Shown here: piece after piece, positions 1-8,127 of the stretch | Layout: each line of letters starts with the position of its first letter | Numbering within the stretch: position 1 is the stretch's first letter | From: Euryarchaeota archaeon UBA121 | Lineage (GTDB): Archaea > Thermoplasmatota > Poseidoniia > Poseidoniales > Thalassarchaeaceae | Length of the DNA stretch: 17,413 nucleotides | Direction of reading: 5' to 3' | Assembly: GCA_002499865.1 (NCBI GenBank) | Contig: DANL01000002.1 | Span: 17,689 to 35,101 of the forward strand | Program-made: the position numbers and the translations under genes | The notes under the pieces: model-generated | Database searches by the model: none | Told to the model about the DNA's origin: nothing | The model's input: only the letters and a program-made list of their open reading frames with translations

Positions 1-2957
1 GAATCAACATCTAGGGTCAGCTCGAAGGTCATTGAGTTATCTGAGAGTGAGTCAAGATTTTCGTCGGTGACTTCGAGAGTGACAACTATCAATCTAGTTG
101 TATTTACATCCAAAACAAAATCCCTATCCTCTTGCTCGATTCTGGCATTTACTATATTGAAGAAGAGATCGGAGTCTCTATCTACATCAGTCCTAACTAG
201 TTGTGCGTCAGTAGGATGATCATTCTTGACAGAGAATGTGAGCTCAATATCGTTGTCTGGCTCCGAAATGGTAACATCATTTGGAGGCAACAGAACAATC
301 CAACCCTGGTCTCCCACGTGGAATTCAGCAATGCCAGTTCCCGATACCGATGGAGAGTCGGCAGGGGATGCCTTACTGGTGGCTATCATTGAGATTGTCC
401 TGTCTCCGAAAGCTTCGTCATCGAATGAGTAAGTAACTGTGACATTGTATGACTCCCCTGAAGCGATAAATGGGGTCCTGAGTCCGTTTGAGTCCGAAAC
501 CAGATTCATGGCCTCCGCGGAAACATCGGAGAGGTGATCAAAATCGATATAGAACGCGTCATCGACGTTGCCATTATTCGTTACTTCCCAGTTTACCGTC
601 CTTGGTGCGTCCCCTCCTCTGAAGACTTCTTGTAACATGTCTAAGTCTTCCACCTCAACTAGATTAGTCTCAGGGATTGTTAGATACACCCTTTTAGTCT
701 GTTCAAATGTTGGATCAGATACACTCCTGGCAATTATCTTAATTTCGTAAGTCTCTGGCTCTAGTCCGTATGGCATTGGAAGCATCAGGAAAAAGGTTGA
801 GTCGCCTCCAAAAGGCGTAATTCCCAAAGTTCTGTCCGTGTTGAGTGATGCCCCAAGTCTCCAGTTTGCATCCAGATACAAGTCGAAGGCCTCTTCAGAG
901 TTACCATTGTTAACCAATAATACCTCTACTGACCTGAATACTCCATCTGCTGGAGCATCAAACTGTGTCACGAATGGCATAACATCAATATCATACTGAA
1001 CTGGAACTTCAATCTCAATCATTGGCGTAGACATGAATTGGGCGGGTGCCCTCCCACTGGCGATCAATGTGATTTGGTATATCCCGGGTGGAATTTGCTC
1101 GGGAGTCAGAATCTTAGCAAACAAATCCAGCTCCTCATTGATAGCTAAGTCTAAGCTGGTCACTAAATCTCCTTCAGCATCATACCACTCTACGTTTTCT
1201 GGGCCCCAGCTAGTATCTGCGAAAGATGCACCCAGATTCCATGTCGCGATTTGATTACCTGTATTTTTGAACTTCATTGGAATTGTAGCGTTTTCCCCGG
1301 GCAGAATAGTAGCATCGGGATAAGCTAGGGTCTCAGGTTCCAGCTTGCAGGAGTAGGCAGCTTGAACGGAAAGAGGTATCCCTCTTACTTCAGGCAGTCC
1401 AAGTGTTGCCTTGGTTGAGTTTGTAGTGCCGTCATTGATATCCACAAACCACATCATCTCCTGGACAATAGCGCCATCAGGAATGGTGATATTGAACCAT
1501 ACATCAGTGGTTTCGAGAGCCTTGACAACGTCTGTAACAACGAAATTATCGTGGTCTACAGGATTATTTGAGTCAATCCTAATTGGATAGCCATACATCC
1601 AAGATTGATTGGTTACTTCGGTGTAAAGCCTTAATGTGACATCGACGTATCCATTGTTTGTAATCCTGCAGTAGAGGGACTCAACCTCGGCTGGCACAAC
1701 TAAGTACGCGTTAGGGAGAGGATCGTCACAATCAACATCCACTGTATACTGCGGAACCCTCTCTATGGCAAAAATTAGGAAAGAGTCGATTGCTATGCCT
1801 CCAGATGCTTGAGAGCTATCCGAATCGAATTTGAATGCAAGATTGTACTCGCCGGTTTGGTGCAATCCCGTCATATTCCAGACGCTCATTGACCAGTCAT
1901 AGTCGATAGGAGAAAGCCCGAGCCCTGTATAATTGAATGATTCGACAGAGGAAGAAGCATCTGCTTCAATGCTTACAGAATCCCCTGGTCCCATCTCTCC
2001 CCAAGCATAGGTGACCATCTGCATTGTTAGATAGTCAAATCCTCGTAGATTCATCTTACAGAACCTTGAGCCATACTTTTCAGACAATGATAGGTCCTGT
2101 ATTCCATACCCAAGACCGTGTCCTGGGTCATCACAATTCTGGAAAGGAGTAAACCATCCCCACCAAAGTCTATCATGCCTGTTACTCGCATAATCAGAAT
2201 CCTCTCTTGCAACTCTCCAATGTTTATCCCCATCGGCAGAATCGTCAGAATCAATCATCCTCCAATGACCGTATGTATCCGGATCAGAAGATAATGAGCC
2301 ATCTGACTCATAGCCACCTCCAACCCAAACTGGTTCATTTGCATAAGGGACATTTGGACAGTCATTTACACCATCTCCGTCTGTATCTCCACAATATCCG
2401 TTATCCATTGAGTCATGCCAAATTGCAACAGGCATCAATCTAGTTTCCTGATTGTTATCTTGGTTATCATCTGCTAGGCCACCATCTACCATGCCCATAA
2501 GTTGGATTCCCCCACTTAAGAGGCCTTGATCATCAAGAACACTGTGAGACATATTTGGGACCCAAGTAATTTGTTGTACCACAGATTGTTGACCGGATAG
2601 AGTCATGTTGGAAGTGAACTCATCTATCATGAATCCTACCGGGTGCCAGATTTGTAGTGATGCCTCAGCATAAGCTGGCTGGCTAGAAGTACCAGCTTGA
2701 GTGAATGTGACCTCTATCTGTATATCCTGTCCCTTGATGACATATTCTTGGATACTCCCATCTGGTTGACTCCATTGCATGGCCTGATTTGCACCAGTTC
2801 CGAACTCGATTGAGGTTACTTCGAAGTCAATCAGGGAGGACCTGGATTGTACTGAGGACTCGTCATCCAAATCGAGCTGGATGCCATTCCCAAACACGGG
2901 AGCCATTGAGGTTATCAGCAACAACGAACAGAGTAGCAGGGGAGTAAGGATACGCAT
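1..2957 (-). CDS. Giant secreted surface protein with tandem Ig-like repeats (partial, C-terminus off the left edge)
   Basis: The reverse strand is open from an ATG at 2957 to base 1, giving about 985 residues with no stop, so the gene is cut by the window edge. Residues 1 to about 22 form a signal peptide (MRI, then a Leu-rich core ending near VFG). Around residues 188-202 lies a Ca-binding-like motif, DTDGDGVNDCP, of the thrombospondin type 3 kind. The second half has at least five units marked by an N-N-G-N-like turn (ITNNGY, FKNTGN, LVNNGN, VTNNGN, VKNDHP) near residues 432, 565, 683, 794 and 912, a period of about 110-133 residues. This matches CARDB/NEW3-type beta-sandwich repeats of archaeal surface proteins. 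The protein is exported and probably envelope-attached; its ligand is unknown. A TATA-like element (2981-2990) lies 24 bases before the ATG. Confidence 0.85.
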   Translation of the reverse strand, partial: MRILTPLLLCSLLLITSMAPVFGNGIQLDLDDESSVQSRSSLIDFEVTSIEFGTGANQAMQWSQPDGSIQEYVIKGQDIQIEVTFTQAGTSSQPAYAEASLQIWHPVGFMIDEFTSNMTLSGQQSVVQQITWVPNMSHSVLDDQGLLSGGIQLMGMVDGGLADDNQDNNQETRLMPVAIWHDSMDNGYCGDTDGDGVNDCPNVPYANEPVWVGGGYESDGSLSSDPDTYGHWRMIDSDDSADGDKHWRVAREDSDYASNRHDRLWWGWFTPFQNCDDPGHGLGYGIQDLSLSEKYGSRFCKMNLRGFDYLTMQMVTYAWGEMGPGDSVSIEADASSSVESFNYTGLGLSPIDYDWSMSVWNMTGLHQTGEYNLAFKFDSDSSQASGGIAIDSFLIFAIERVPQYTVDVDCDDPLPNAYLVVPAEVESLYCRITNNGYVDVTLRLYTEVTNQSWMYGYPIRIDSNNPVDHDNFVVTDVVKALETTDVWFNITIPDGAIVQEMMWFVDINDGTTNSTKATLGLPEVRGIPLSVQAAYSCKLEPETLAYPDATILPGENATIPMKFKNTGNQIATWNLGASFADTSWGPENVEWYDAEGDLVTSLDLAINEELDLFAKILTPEQIPPGIYQITLIASGRAPAQFMSTPMIEIEVPVQYDIDVMPFVTQFDAPADGVFRSVEVLLVNNGNSEEAFDLYLDANWRLGASLNTDRTLGITPFGGDSTFFLMLPMPYGLEPETYEIKIIARSVSDPTFEQTKRVYLTIPETNLVEVEDLDMLQEVFRGGDAPRTVNWEVTNNGNVDDAFYIDFDHLSDVSAEAMNLVSDSNGLRTPFIASGESYNVTVTYSFDDEAFGDRTISMIATSKASPADSPSVSGTGIAEFHVGDQGWIVLLPPNDVTISEPDNDIELTFSVKNDHPTDAQLVRTDVDRDSDLFFNIVNARIEQEDRDFVLDVNTTRLIVVTLEVTDENLDSLSDNSMTFELTLDVD

Positions 2958-2980
2958 ACTAACACAATTGGGGGATTAGC

Positions 2981-2990
2981 TACATGTATG
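2981..2990 (-). promoter_or_regulatory. TATA-like box for the surface protein gene
   Basis: On the minus strand this reads CATACATGTA and ends 24 bases before the ATG at 2957, the spacing expected for archaeal leaderless transcription. It lies in the 159-base divergent gap between the surface protein and the plus-strand membrane protein at 3117. The match to a TATA consensus is only moderate. Confidence 0.35.
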
Positions 2991-3023
2991 AAGGTTGGGA
3001 CAATGCGTTCGACCTGAGAATAA

Positions 3024-3035
3024 ACCCAGTCGGGT
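3024..3035. repeat. Short inverted repeat in the divergent intergenic region
   Basis: ACCC-AGTC-GGGT forms a 4-bp stem with a 4-base loop; flanking GAGA and TCTC extend the dyad imperfectly. It sits midway between two divergent starts (2957 and 3117), where an operator could act on both. It is short enough to be chance. Confidence 0.2.
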
Positions 3036-3116
3036 CTCGTGATAAGGTGGAATAAGTCGCGAGAATACTGGTACAGATAGTGAAGAGCTTATGTTGGCTT
3101 ACGTATGCGTTGATTC

Positions 3117-4214
3117 ATGAGTGAAGATCAGTCACTAAAGAATAGGCTGACTCTGTCGTTACTAGTTCTGTTGCAGGTGACACTGATACCTATTTTTGGA
3201 TTCTCTACTAGGTACCTTTTCGAAATTGATAGGGAGGGTTTCTCTGTTACAGTGAAGACTAATCTAATTGAGTGGATTGTTGTTTCTGGGGTTTTGTATG
3301 GAGTTTTCTCACTATTCCTAGCTTTATCTTTGGGGGGATTCAGACCTTACTTTGTGATCAAAAGAGGTGGTTTGGCATCTTTCCTGGGACTCAGAACAAG
3401 AAAAGGAGATCCAGAGCTAGTCGATAGGTCAAGACTCTCAGTAAGTTCCAGCCCATATGGAAAAATGGCTAGGTTGGTGGATCGGAGAGTGAGTAGGGAC
3501 GGATATGATTTGATTGCCGTCCATGGAGGGCTACAACTAATTGCAGTTCCGTTGCAGATTCTACTTATTGCGGTTCCATTGGCAATTATCGAAGGATTTC
3601 CTAGCTCCCTAATAAAATCGGGAAGCGCTTTCGAACTTGGCATGGCAGGCTATCTAGCATCCCTATGGCTGGCAATGAAGATTCAGCCAATTATTTCCAA
3701 TCATCTGGTCGGTTTTGCTTCCGTTCTAAGGACAGTGATTTGGAGATTCTCAATTTTCTCTTGGGTTCTTCCGATTGTCATTTTCTGGTATGCTGCTAGA
3801 ATGCTCCTTGAGGCATCTCTGGGCTGGCTAGAACTTGACTATGCAGACTGGAATGACCTACAAATCGATGCTATGGTTCTTGGCTTTATTTCGCCTGATG
3901 CAGAAATACCGAAAAGTGCCGTTATTGATTTCCTGATAGCAATCTCTGTTCTTCCATTGGCGACTTTTACGTCGATTTCAGTACTTGGCGGTTCTAACGG
4001 CGTTCCGGATTGGATGCTAGAGCCAGAAGAGCGTCTGGAGAATCTGCAGATGGAATCGCTGGAGGCCCCCAAGTCTGAAGCGGACAATGACTTGGTTACC
4101 TCACTGACAAATGGAGGTGATTCTTTGGACAACATGGAGAGTGGAGAGGAAAGCTCCCCGGGAGGGATGATTGACCTACCATTCGAATTATTCGGCAGGG
4201 ACGGGGAAGACTAG
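3117..4214 (+). CDS. Six-helix membrane protein of unknown function with an acidic tail
   Basis: I do not recognise the family. The 365-residue protein has hydrophobic stretches at about residues 11-30, 51-73, 138-159, 172-190, 207-232 and 267-290. A basic loop at 82-130 (many Arg/Lys) suggests a cytoplasmic face. The acidic Glu/Asp/Ser-rich tail from about residue 300 onwards (PDWMLEPEERLE and beyond) is probably a cytoplasmic extension. The arrangement of paired helices with a charged loop slightly recalls Yip1-like membrane proteins, but no diagnostic motif is visible. The ATG at 3117 has a weak TATA-like CTTATGTT at 3088-3095, 22 bases upstream. The 3' end overlaps the convergent small membrane ORF by 27 bases (4188-4214). 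Confidence 0.8.
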   Translation: MSEDQSLKNRLTLSLLVLLQVTLIPIFGFSTRYLFEIDREGFSVTVKTNLIEWIVVSGVLYGVFSLFLALSLGGFRPYFVIKRGGLASFLGLRTRKGDPELVDRSRLSVSSSPYGKMARLVDRRVSRDGYDLIAVHGGLQLIAVPLQILLIAVPLAIIEGFPSSLIKSGSAFELGMAGYLASLWLAMKIQPIISNHLVGFASVLRTVIWRFSIFSWVLPIVIFWYAARMLLEASLGWLELDYADWNDLQIDAMVLGFISPDAEIPKSAVIDFLIAISVLPLATFTSISVLGGSNGVPDWMLEPEERLENLQMESLEAPKSEADNDLVTSLTNGGDSLDNMESGEESSPGGMIDLPFELFGRDGED

Positions 4215-4424
4215 ATCCGATGTTCGGTTTAGTAGGAACCATCCCGAGCCAATGACCATTCCAAACATAATCGGATTAGGCCCTGTAATCCACAATTGGG
4301 AGCCAGCGAAAATTAGGATTAGGACACATAGGGAGAGTTCAATTGCTGGCCCTCTTGGAGTGAAAAAACTGGGTACATACCATGAGAGTATAGCAGATGC
4401 CATAAGGGAAGCTAGGGAAATCAA
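4188..4424 (-). CDS. Small hydrophobic membrane protein directly after the aminotransferase
   Basis: This is a short ORF of up to 78 codons in the same frame as the upstream aminotransferase. It begins at a TTG (4424) only nine bases beyond that gene's TGA; an ATG at 4403 would give 71 residues. The product is strongly hydrophobic, with likely membrane segments at about residues 3-18, 28-46 and 50-64, and ends in a short polar tail (RTSDLVFPVPAE). It exactly fills the gap between the aminotransferase and the convergent gene, overlapping the latter by 27 bases. No Shine-Dalgarno sequence is visible, so translation would need coupling or TGA read-through. Family unknown. The opposite-strand frame here codes for a less protein-like product and is taken as the shadow. 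Confidence 0.55.
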   Translation of the reverse strand: MISLASLMASAILSWYVPSFFTPRGPAIELSLCVLILIFAGSQLWITGPNPIMFGMVIGSGWFLLNRTSDLVFPVPAE

Positions 4425-4433
4425 GTTGAACCC

Positions 4434-5585
4434 TCAGAGATTCCCACGCAAGTCCATCAGGATTTTCTCCACCCTGTCCATTCCTCTGGAAATATCCTCT
4501 CTTGAAATGGTATATGCGAATCTGAGGTGACCCTCTCCTGCCGAACCGAATGCCGTACCCGGAGAGCAAAGAACACCCCCCTCTAGTAATGCCATGGCGA
4601 TGTCCTCGCTAGACATTCCCGGAACGTCTACCTTTGGAAAAACATAGAATGCACCTGTCGGAACATGGCAAGATACCCCGGGAATAGAATTCAATCTTTC
4701 ACAGATTAAATCCCTTCTTTCTTTGAATTCCTTACACATTGACTCGGGATACCCCGGAGCTTTCTCCAAAGCCTCGAGGACCGCATGTTGCATTGCATCA
4801 TTACTACAAGCCGTAACATAATATTGCATTTTAGTCAATTGTGACATAGCTTCTTTGTCTGGCGACAAAAGATACCCTATTCTCCACCCAGTCATAGCGA
4901 AGGTCTTGGAGAATGATTGTACCATGATCACCTTTTCATAGCCAGCTCCGATGAAGGAAACATGGGGGGCGTCGTATACAATTCTGTCATATACCTCATC
5001 GGTAATTATCCATAGGTCGTGCTTCATTGCAAATGCCACCAGCTCGTCCCTTTGCTCGGAATTCACATTACCTCCGGTTGGATTACTGGGGAAGTTATAG
5101 AGAATGGCAACTGTGGAGTCATTAACTCTATCTTCTAAGTCATCAATTGTAGGAACAAAACCATTCTCAAATCTGCATGGATAAAAATTTGGAGAGCCTC
5201 CACATATCTCTACATCGGGAGGATAGAGGGGGAAATATGGTTCTGGAATCAGAACGTTATCTCCTGGATTGACCAAAGCCAGAAATATGTCCAGAAGTCC
5301 ATTCGTTCCGCTCATTGTAATGCATATATTAGATTCATCAAGGTCAGGCACGAGATGGTGCCAGAGTGATGCAATTTTAGCCCTGAGTTCAGGATGTCCG
5401 GCTGTGGTGGTATACTTGTTCCTTCCATCTCTCATAGCCTTGTCAAAAGCATCTATGGCTAGTTGTGGAGGTTGAAAGTCTGGCTCCCCCAATCCGAACT
5501 GTATAGTGTCATCTCCAGCCATGTCAAACATGCGCCTCACACCGGTTGGCCGGATGCTGTTCGCGCGGTCGGAGAAGCGCACCAT
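4434..5585 (-). CDS. Pyridoxal-phosphate class I aminotransferase (aspartate aminotransferase-like)
   Basis: The 383-residue length is normal for fold-type I aminotransferases. It transfers an amino group between an amino acid and a 2-oxo acid using PLP in the cytoplasm. Visible landmarks: GLGEPDF at 31-37, NKYTTTAGHPELR at 56-68 (substrate and PLP pocket), NFPSNPTGG at 164-172 with the PLP-contacting Asn168, TDEVYDRI at 195-202 with Asp196 and Tyr199, SFSKTFAMTGWRIGY at 224-238 with Schiff-base Lys227 and Arg235, and LRFAY near 354-358 with the substrate-carboxylate Arg355. The exact amino-acid specificity cannot be read from sequence; aspartate or aromatic use is likely. It lies 51 bases downstream of the subtilase stop and is probably co-transcribed. 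No strong ribosome-binding site precedes the ATG. Confidence 0.92.
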   Translation of the reverse strand: MVRFSDRANSIRPTGVRRMFDMAGDDTIQFGLGEPDFQPPQLAIDAFDKAMRDGRNKYTTTAGHPELRAKIASLWHHLVPDLDESNICITMSGTNGLLDIFLALVNPGDNVLIPEPYFPLYPPDVEICGGSPNFYPCRFENGFVPTIDDLEDRVNDSTVAILYNFPSNPTGGNVNSEQRDELVAFAMKHDLWIITDEVYDRIVYDAPHVSFIGAGYEKVIMVQSFSKTFAMTGWRIGYLLSPDKEAMSQLTKMQYYVTACSNDAMQHAVLEALEKAPGYPESMCKEFKERRDLICERLNSIPGVSCHVPTGAFYVFPKVDVPGMSSEDIAMALLEGGVLCSPGTAFGSAGEGHLRFAYTISREDISRGMDRVEKILMDLRGNL

Positions 5586-5636
5586 GTGCCTTTGAGAGGT
5601 GACCTAGGCTTTGAAGAAGGCGGAAGTATAGCCTCC

Positions 5637-7817
5637 CTATTTATCAGAGTCAGACTCAATTATCTCCGCATCCATTATGGCTTGGCTATGTTCATCGTCA
5701 GACTTACTGAGCAAATCATTGGCAATACGGATCGCCGCAAATGGGGAAAACGATCCGGTGGTGGCAATGGAGGATACCCATCCCACAGATACTAGAATAA
5801 TCACACCTACCAATACGGGAGATACGGACATGGAATCAGACGATAATTTGGTCACGTTGAATTCAAAGAAAACTGGGAGTGAGTAAGATAGACCTGAGAC
5901 GGCGTGAACCTCTACAGAATGCTCTCCTGATGACATTCCCTTAGTGTCAAGTATCACATGCCAATCGAATGGAGTCAGTGCCCCTATTTCTGACGGGGCA
6001 TCAGAGTAAGTCGCCTCTGACCACTGACCGCCATCAATTCTGAATTCCACGCGATCAATGACGCCATCTTGCCCCCATGCATGTCCCGTCATATTCAGAA
6101 TCCCTCCATTTTCAGAGGGCGCCGTGACGTTGAGGAGGTGATTTTGAATGGTCTCCTGAATAGATTCCGTCTGTCCACTTTCTCGGAGAAATAAAGCTAG
6201 TTCCACGGCGGCTAATGCATCTACCATACCATAGCCAAATTCACGATTCCAATATGGGTCAATTTCCGGCGCGCTTGGCTCACCCCGTCTTTCGGATGTA
6301 TGCTTGAGAATCTCCTTGATCTGTAGAGGGGTTAGATTCTCATTGGCCTCCCATATGAGGGCGACAATTCCGGTAACCGCAGGGGCTGCGTAAGATGTTC
6401 CACTACCTCTTCCAGTGTATGTATTGTCCGAGGCGTCACCTCCTACGAAATTATTGCACCCTCCACTTGAAACACATCCCTCGGCTTGGACGATATTCGT
6501 GCCCGGGGCGCTAATCTCGGGGATTAGCTCATTCAAGGGGTTCTGATCTCCGTTATCCTTCCTTGGCCCTCTTGAAGAGTAGCTGGCAATAGTATCATCA
6601 TCTCTATCAATAGTATTCTTATCATCAGTTGAGGCGACTGTGATAGAGAGAGAGGATGCGCTCATTCCAGAGAGGCCGTCATTATTTTCGCCATCATTTC
6701 CGGCAGCGTTTGATACGGCCACCCCTAGTTCCATAGCCTCATCGAGAATTCTACTATGCATATCGGTACCATCTGAACCCCCATCTTCATGACTAGTGAT
6801 TCCCCAAGATAGAGAGATTATGTCTATGCCGTGATTTTCTTCTGGGACGCCGGGCCACGCATCATCCCTATGGTCAATAATCCATTGTAGTCCATTCATT
6901 GCAGATTCGTAGAATTCCTGTTCTAATGCATAATTCTCGAATGGCCCGGCACCGACATCCGTGCCAATTCTAACATCAACTAGCATAGAGTCTGGTGCGG
7001 AACCATAGAAATCTGTCTGTGTCCCATCGGCATCAATACCGCTAGCACTGGCCATACCCATGCAAGCAGTGCCATGCTGGTTGCCGTCGTCAGGGTCGAA
7101 CGAACCGTCATCCTGTCTTCCACCTGCCAAGATGCATTGTGGATCGGAGTGTACGAAACATACGGCATCGTAACCGGCCACAAATTTTCCACTTAGGCCT
7201 GGGTGTTCGTTGTCTACTCCTGTATCTACCATGGCTATATTCATCCCACTGCCAGTAACTCCCAGGTCCCATGCTCCAATGGGATACTCAGTTGAGTTTC
7301 TTGCTTTGACGGCAGGTGTTTGAATATCTCCAAAGAATTTCAGTGAGCCATATCTCTCCACCATTACGACCCCTTCGACATCAGCCAGATTCCAGATATG
7401 GGAGGAGTTGACATCTCCCAGCAGTAGTGCGTTTACAGTTGGAAGTTCAACATTTACAGAATAGCCTAGTGAGGTAAGGAAATCAATATCGCTTTTCAAG
7501 ACTGGTCTCGAATATGAAAGACCGATATTTACGGTACCTTCTGCAGATTGTAGTGAATCATGAATCCCATTCTTGTCTCTATCCAAGGATGTATGTGTCC
7601 ACCAATAGGTATCAGAGTCCCACCAAATAGGACCTTGACGGGGGACGCTATCCATGTGCCCTGACTCAATTCTTTGAACGTCTTCTGGCCTATCTACTGT
7701 TTCTGCTTCATCCATTCCAGGTGCCGCTATGCTCCCCACCAATGGCGATAGCAGAATGATGACCAGAGAAACTGCGGTTGAACTACGTCCCATCTCCCCT
7801 TGCCAGACAGTAATCAT
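5637..7817 (-). CDS. Subtilisin-like (S8) serine protease, exported and membrane-anchored
   Basis: The protein has 726 residues. An N-terminal signal sequence runs to about residue 31; the ATG at codon 9 (base 7793) would give a tighter signal peptide and is a good alternative start. A propeptide-like stretch spans about 95-160. The catalytic triad is plain: Asp198 in MVDTGVD, His248 in QHGTA and Ser475 in GTSYAAP, with oxyanion-hole Asn374 in AAGNDG. A DRDKNGIHDS motif (79-88) resembles a Ca-binding loop. After the protease domain (to about 545) comes an Ig-like domain (about 565-655), a transmembrane helix (about 665-687) and an acidic cytoplasmic tail ending at 726. The enzyme therefore faces outward, tethered to the membrane, fitting degradation of external protein. 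It lies between tRNA-Trp and the aminotransferase on the same strand. Confidence 0.95.
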   Translation of the reverse strand: MITVWQGEMGRSSTAVSLVIILLSPLVGSIAAPGMDEAETVDRPEDVQRIESGHMDSVPRQGPIWWDSDTYWWTHTSLDRDKNGIHDSLQSAEGTVNIGLSYSRPVLKSDIDFLTSLGYSVNVELPTVNALLLGDVNSSHIWNLADVEGVVMVERYGSLKFFGDIQTPAVKARNSTEYPIGAWDLGVTGSGMNIAMVDTGVDNEHPGLSGKFVAGYDAVCFVHSDPQCILAGGRQDDGSFDPDDGNQHGTACMGMASASGIDADGTQTDFYGSAPDSMLVDVRIGTDVGAGPFENYALEQEFYESAMNGLQWIIDHRDDAWPGVPEENHGIDIISLSWGITSHEDGGSDGTDMHSRILDEAMELGVAVSNAAGNDGENNDGLSGMSASSLSITVASTDDKNTIDRDDDTIASYSSRGPRKDNGDQNPLNELIPEISAPGTNIVQAEGCVSSGGCNNFVGGDASDNTYTGRGSGTSYAAPAVTGIVALIWEANENLTPLQIKEILKHTSERRGEPSAPEIDPYWNREFGYGMVDALAAVELALFLRESGQTESIQETIQNHLLNVTAPSENGGILNMTGHAWGQDGVIDRVEFRIDGGQWSEATYSDAPSEIGALTPFDWHVILDTKGMSSGEHSVEVHAVSGLSYSLPVFFEFNVTKLSSDSMSVSPVLVGVIILVSVGWVSSIATTGSFSPFAAIRIANDLLSKSDDEHSQAIMDAEIIESDSDK

Positions 7818-7843
7818 CCATCAACTAAACGCCTCTGGGAGTC

Positions 7844-7851
7844 GATTAAAA
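7844..7851 (-). promoter_or_regulatory. TATA-like box of the subtilase gene
   Basis: Minus-strand TTTTAATC ends 27 bases before the ATG at 7817, consistent with leaderless initiation. It lies in the 57-base gap after tRNA-Trp, so the protease can be transcribed independently of the tRNA. Confidence 0.45.
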
Positions 7852-7871
7852 TCAAAGATTGGGTGATTTGA

Positions 7872-8060
7872 TGGTGGGGGCACTGGGATTTGAACCCAGA
7901 TCAGCGGGTGTCTCCCACTTTAGCGTGCACCCGGCAAGCGCACGCTCTCGGGTTGCGACGGGTCGGTGCTCCAGTTGGTCATCAGATCCATCAGATACCC
8001 ACTCGTCGTCATTCCCGTGCAACTGGAGCCCGCGGTACTACCAGGTTATACTATACCCCC
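7872..8060 (-). tRNA. tRNA-Trp (anticodon CCA) with a 113-nt intron and encoded CCA end
   Basis: Read on the minus strand, the acceptor arms GGGGGTA (8054-8060) and TGCCCCC (7876-7882) pair fully with one G-U. A73 is at 7875 and a genomically encoded CCA follows at 7872-7874. The T arm is CTGGG-TTCAAAT-CCCAG and the anticodon stem GCGGG/CCCGC. The anticodon loop carries CCA at 8024-8026, which decodes UGG. Exon 1 ends at 8023 (tRNA position 37) and exon 2 starts at 7909 (position 38), the canonical archaeal intron site. The spliced tRNA is 73 nt before CCA. A possible TATA-like CATAAGA lies about 30 bases upstream. The tRNA sits between two minus-strand protein genes. Confidence 0.93.
7910..8022 (-). 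ncRNA. tRNA-Trp intron containing a box C/D 2'-O-methylation guide RNA
   Basis: The 113-nt intron holds, 5' to 3' on the minus strand, box C ATGACGA (8006-8012), D' CTGA (7991-7994), C' CTGATGA (7979-7985) and a variant box D CCGA (7963-7966). Boxes C and D are closed by a 5-bp stem ACGGG/CCCGT, as expected for a kink-turn. The guide before box D, CAACTGGAGC, is perfectly complementary over 10 nt to GCTCCAGTTG of the same pre-tRNA (anticodon loop plus intron start), and the fifth base upstream of box D pairs with C34. Haloferax volcanii pre-tRNA-Trp is known to guide Cm34 from its intron in this way. A further 7-bp hairpin AGCGTGC/GCACGCT follows nearer the 3' splice site. Confidence 0.87.
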
Positions 8061-8127
8061 GTAGGAGTGACCTTCCGTAGGGCCCCGCTCTTATGATGCT
8101 CTCGGTCACGACGGCTCAAGAAATGGC

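Noticed and set aside
201..1254. Several short plus-strand ORFs (201-432, 568-750, 1033-1254)
   Set aside because: They lie antisense to a continuous 985-codon minus-strand frame with signal peptide and regular domain repeats; they are shadows.
4171..4530. 119-codon plus-strand ORF
   Set aside because: It overlaps the end of the membrane protein gene and runs antisense to the aminotransferase and small membrane ORF. Its product has no recognisable domain or hydrophobic pattern.
7910..8022. Homing endonuclease or mobile intron in tRNA-Trp
   Set aside because: The intron is only 113 nt with no ORF; its length is accounted for by the box C/D RNA, a hairpin and splice-site structure.
7859..8096. 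Plus-strand ORFs over the tRNA-Trp gene
   Set aside because: The interval is fully explained by the minus-strand intron-containing tRNA.
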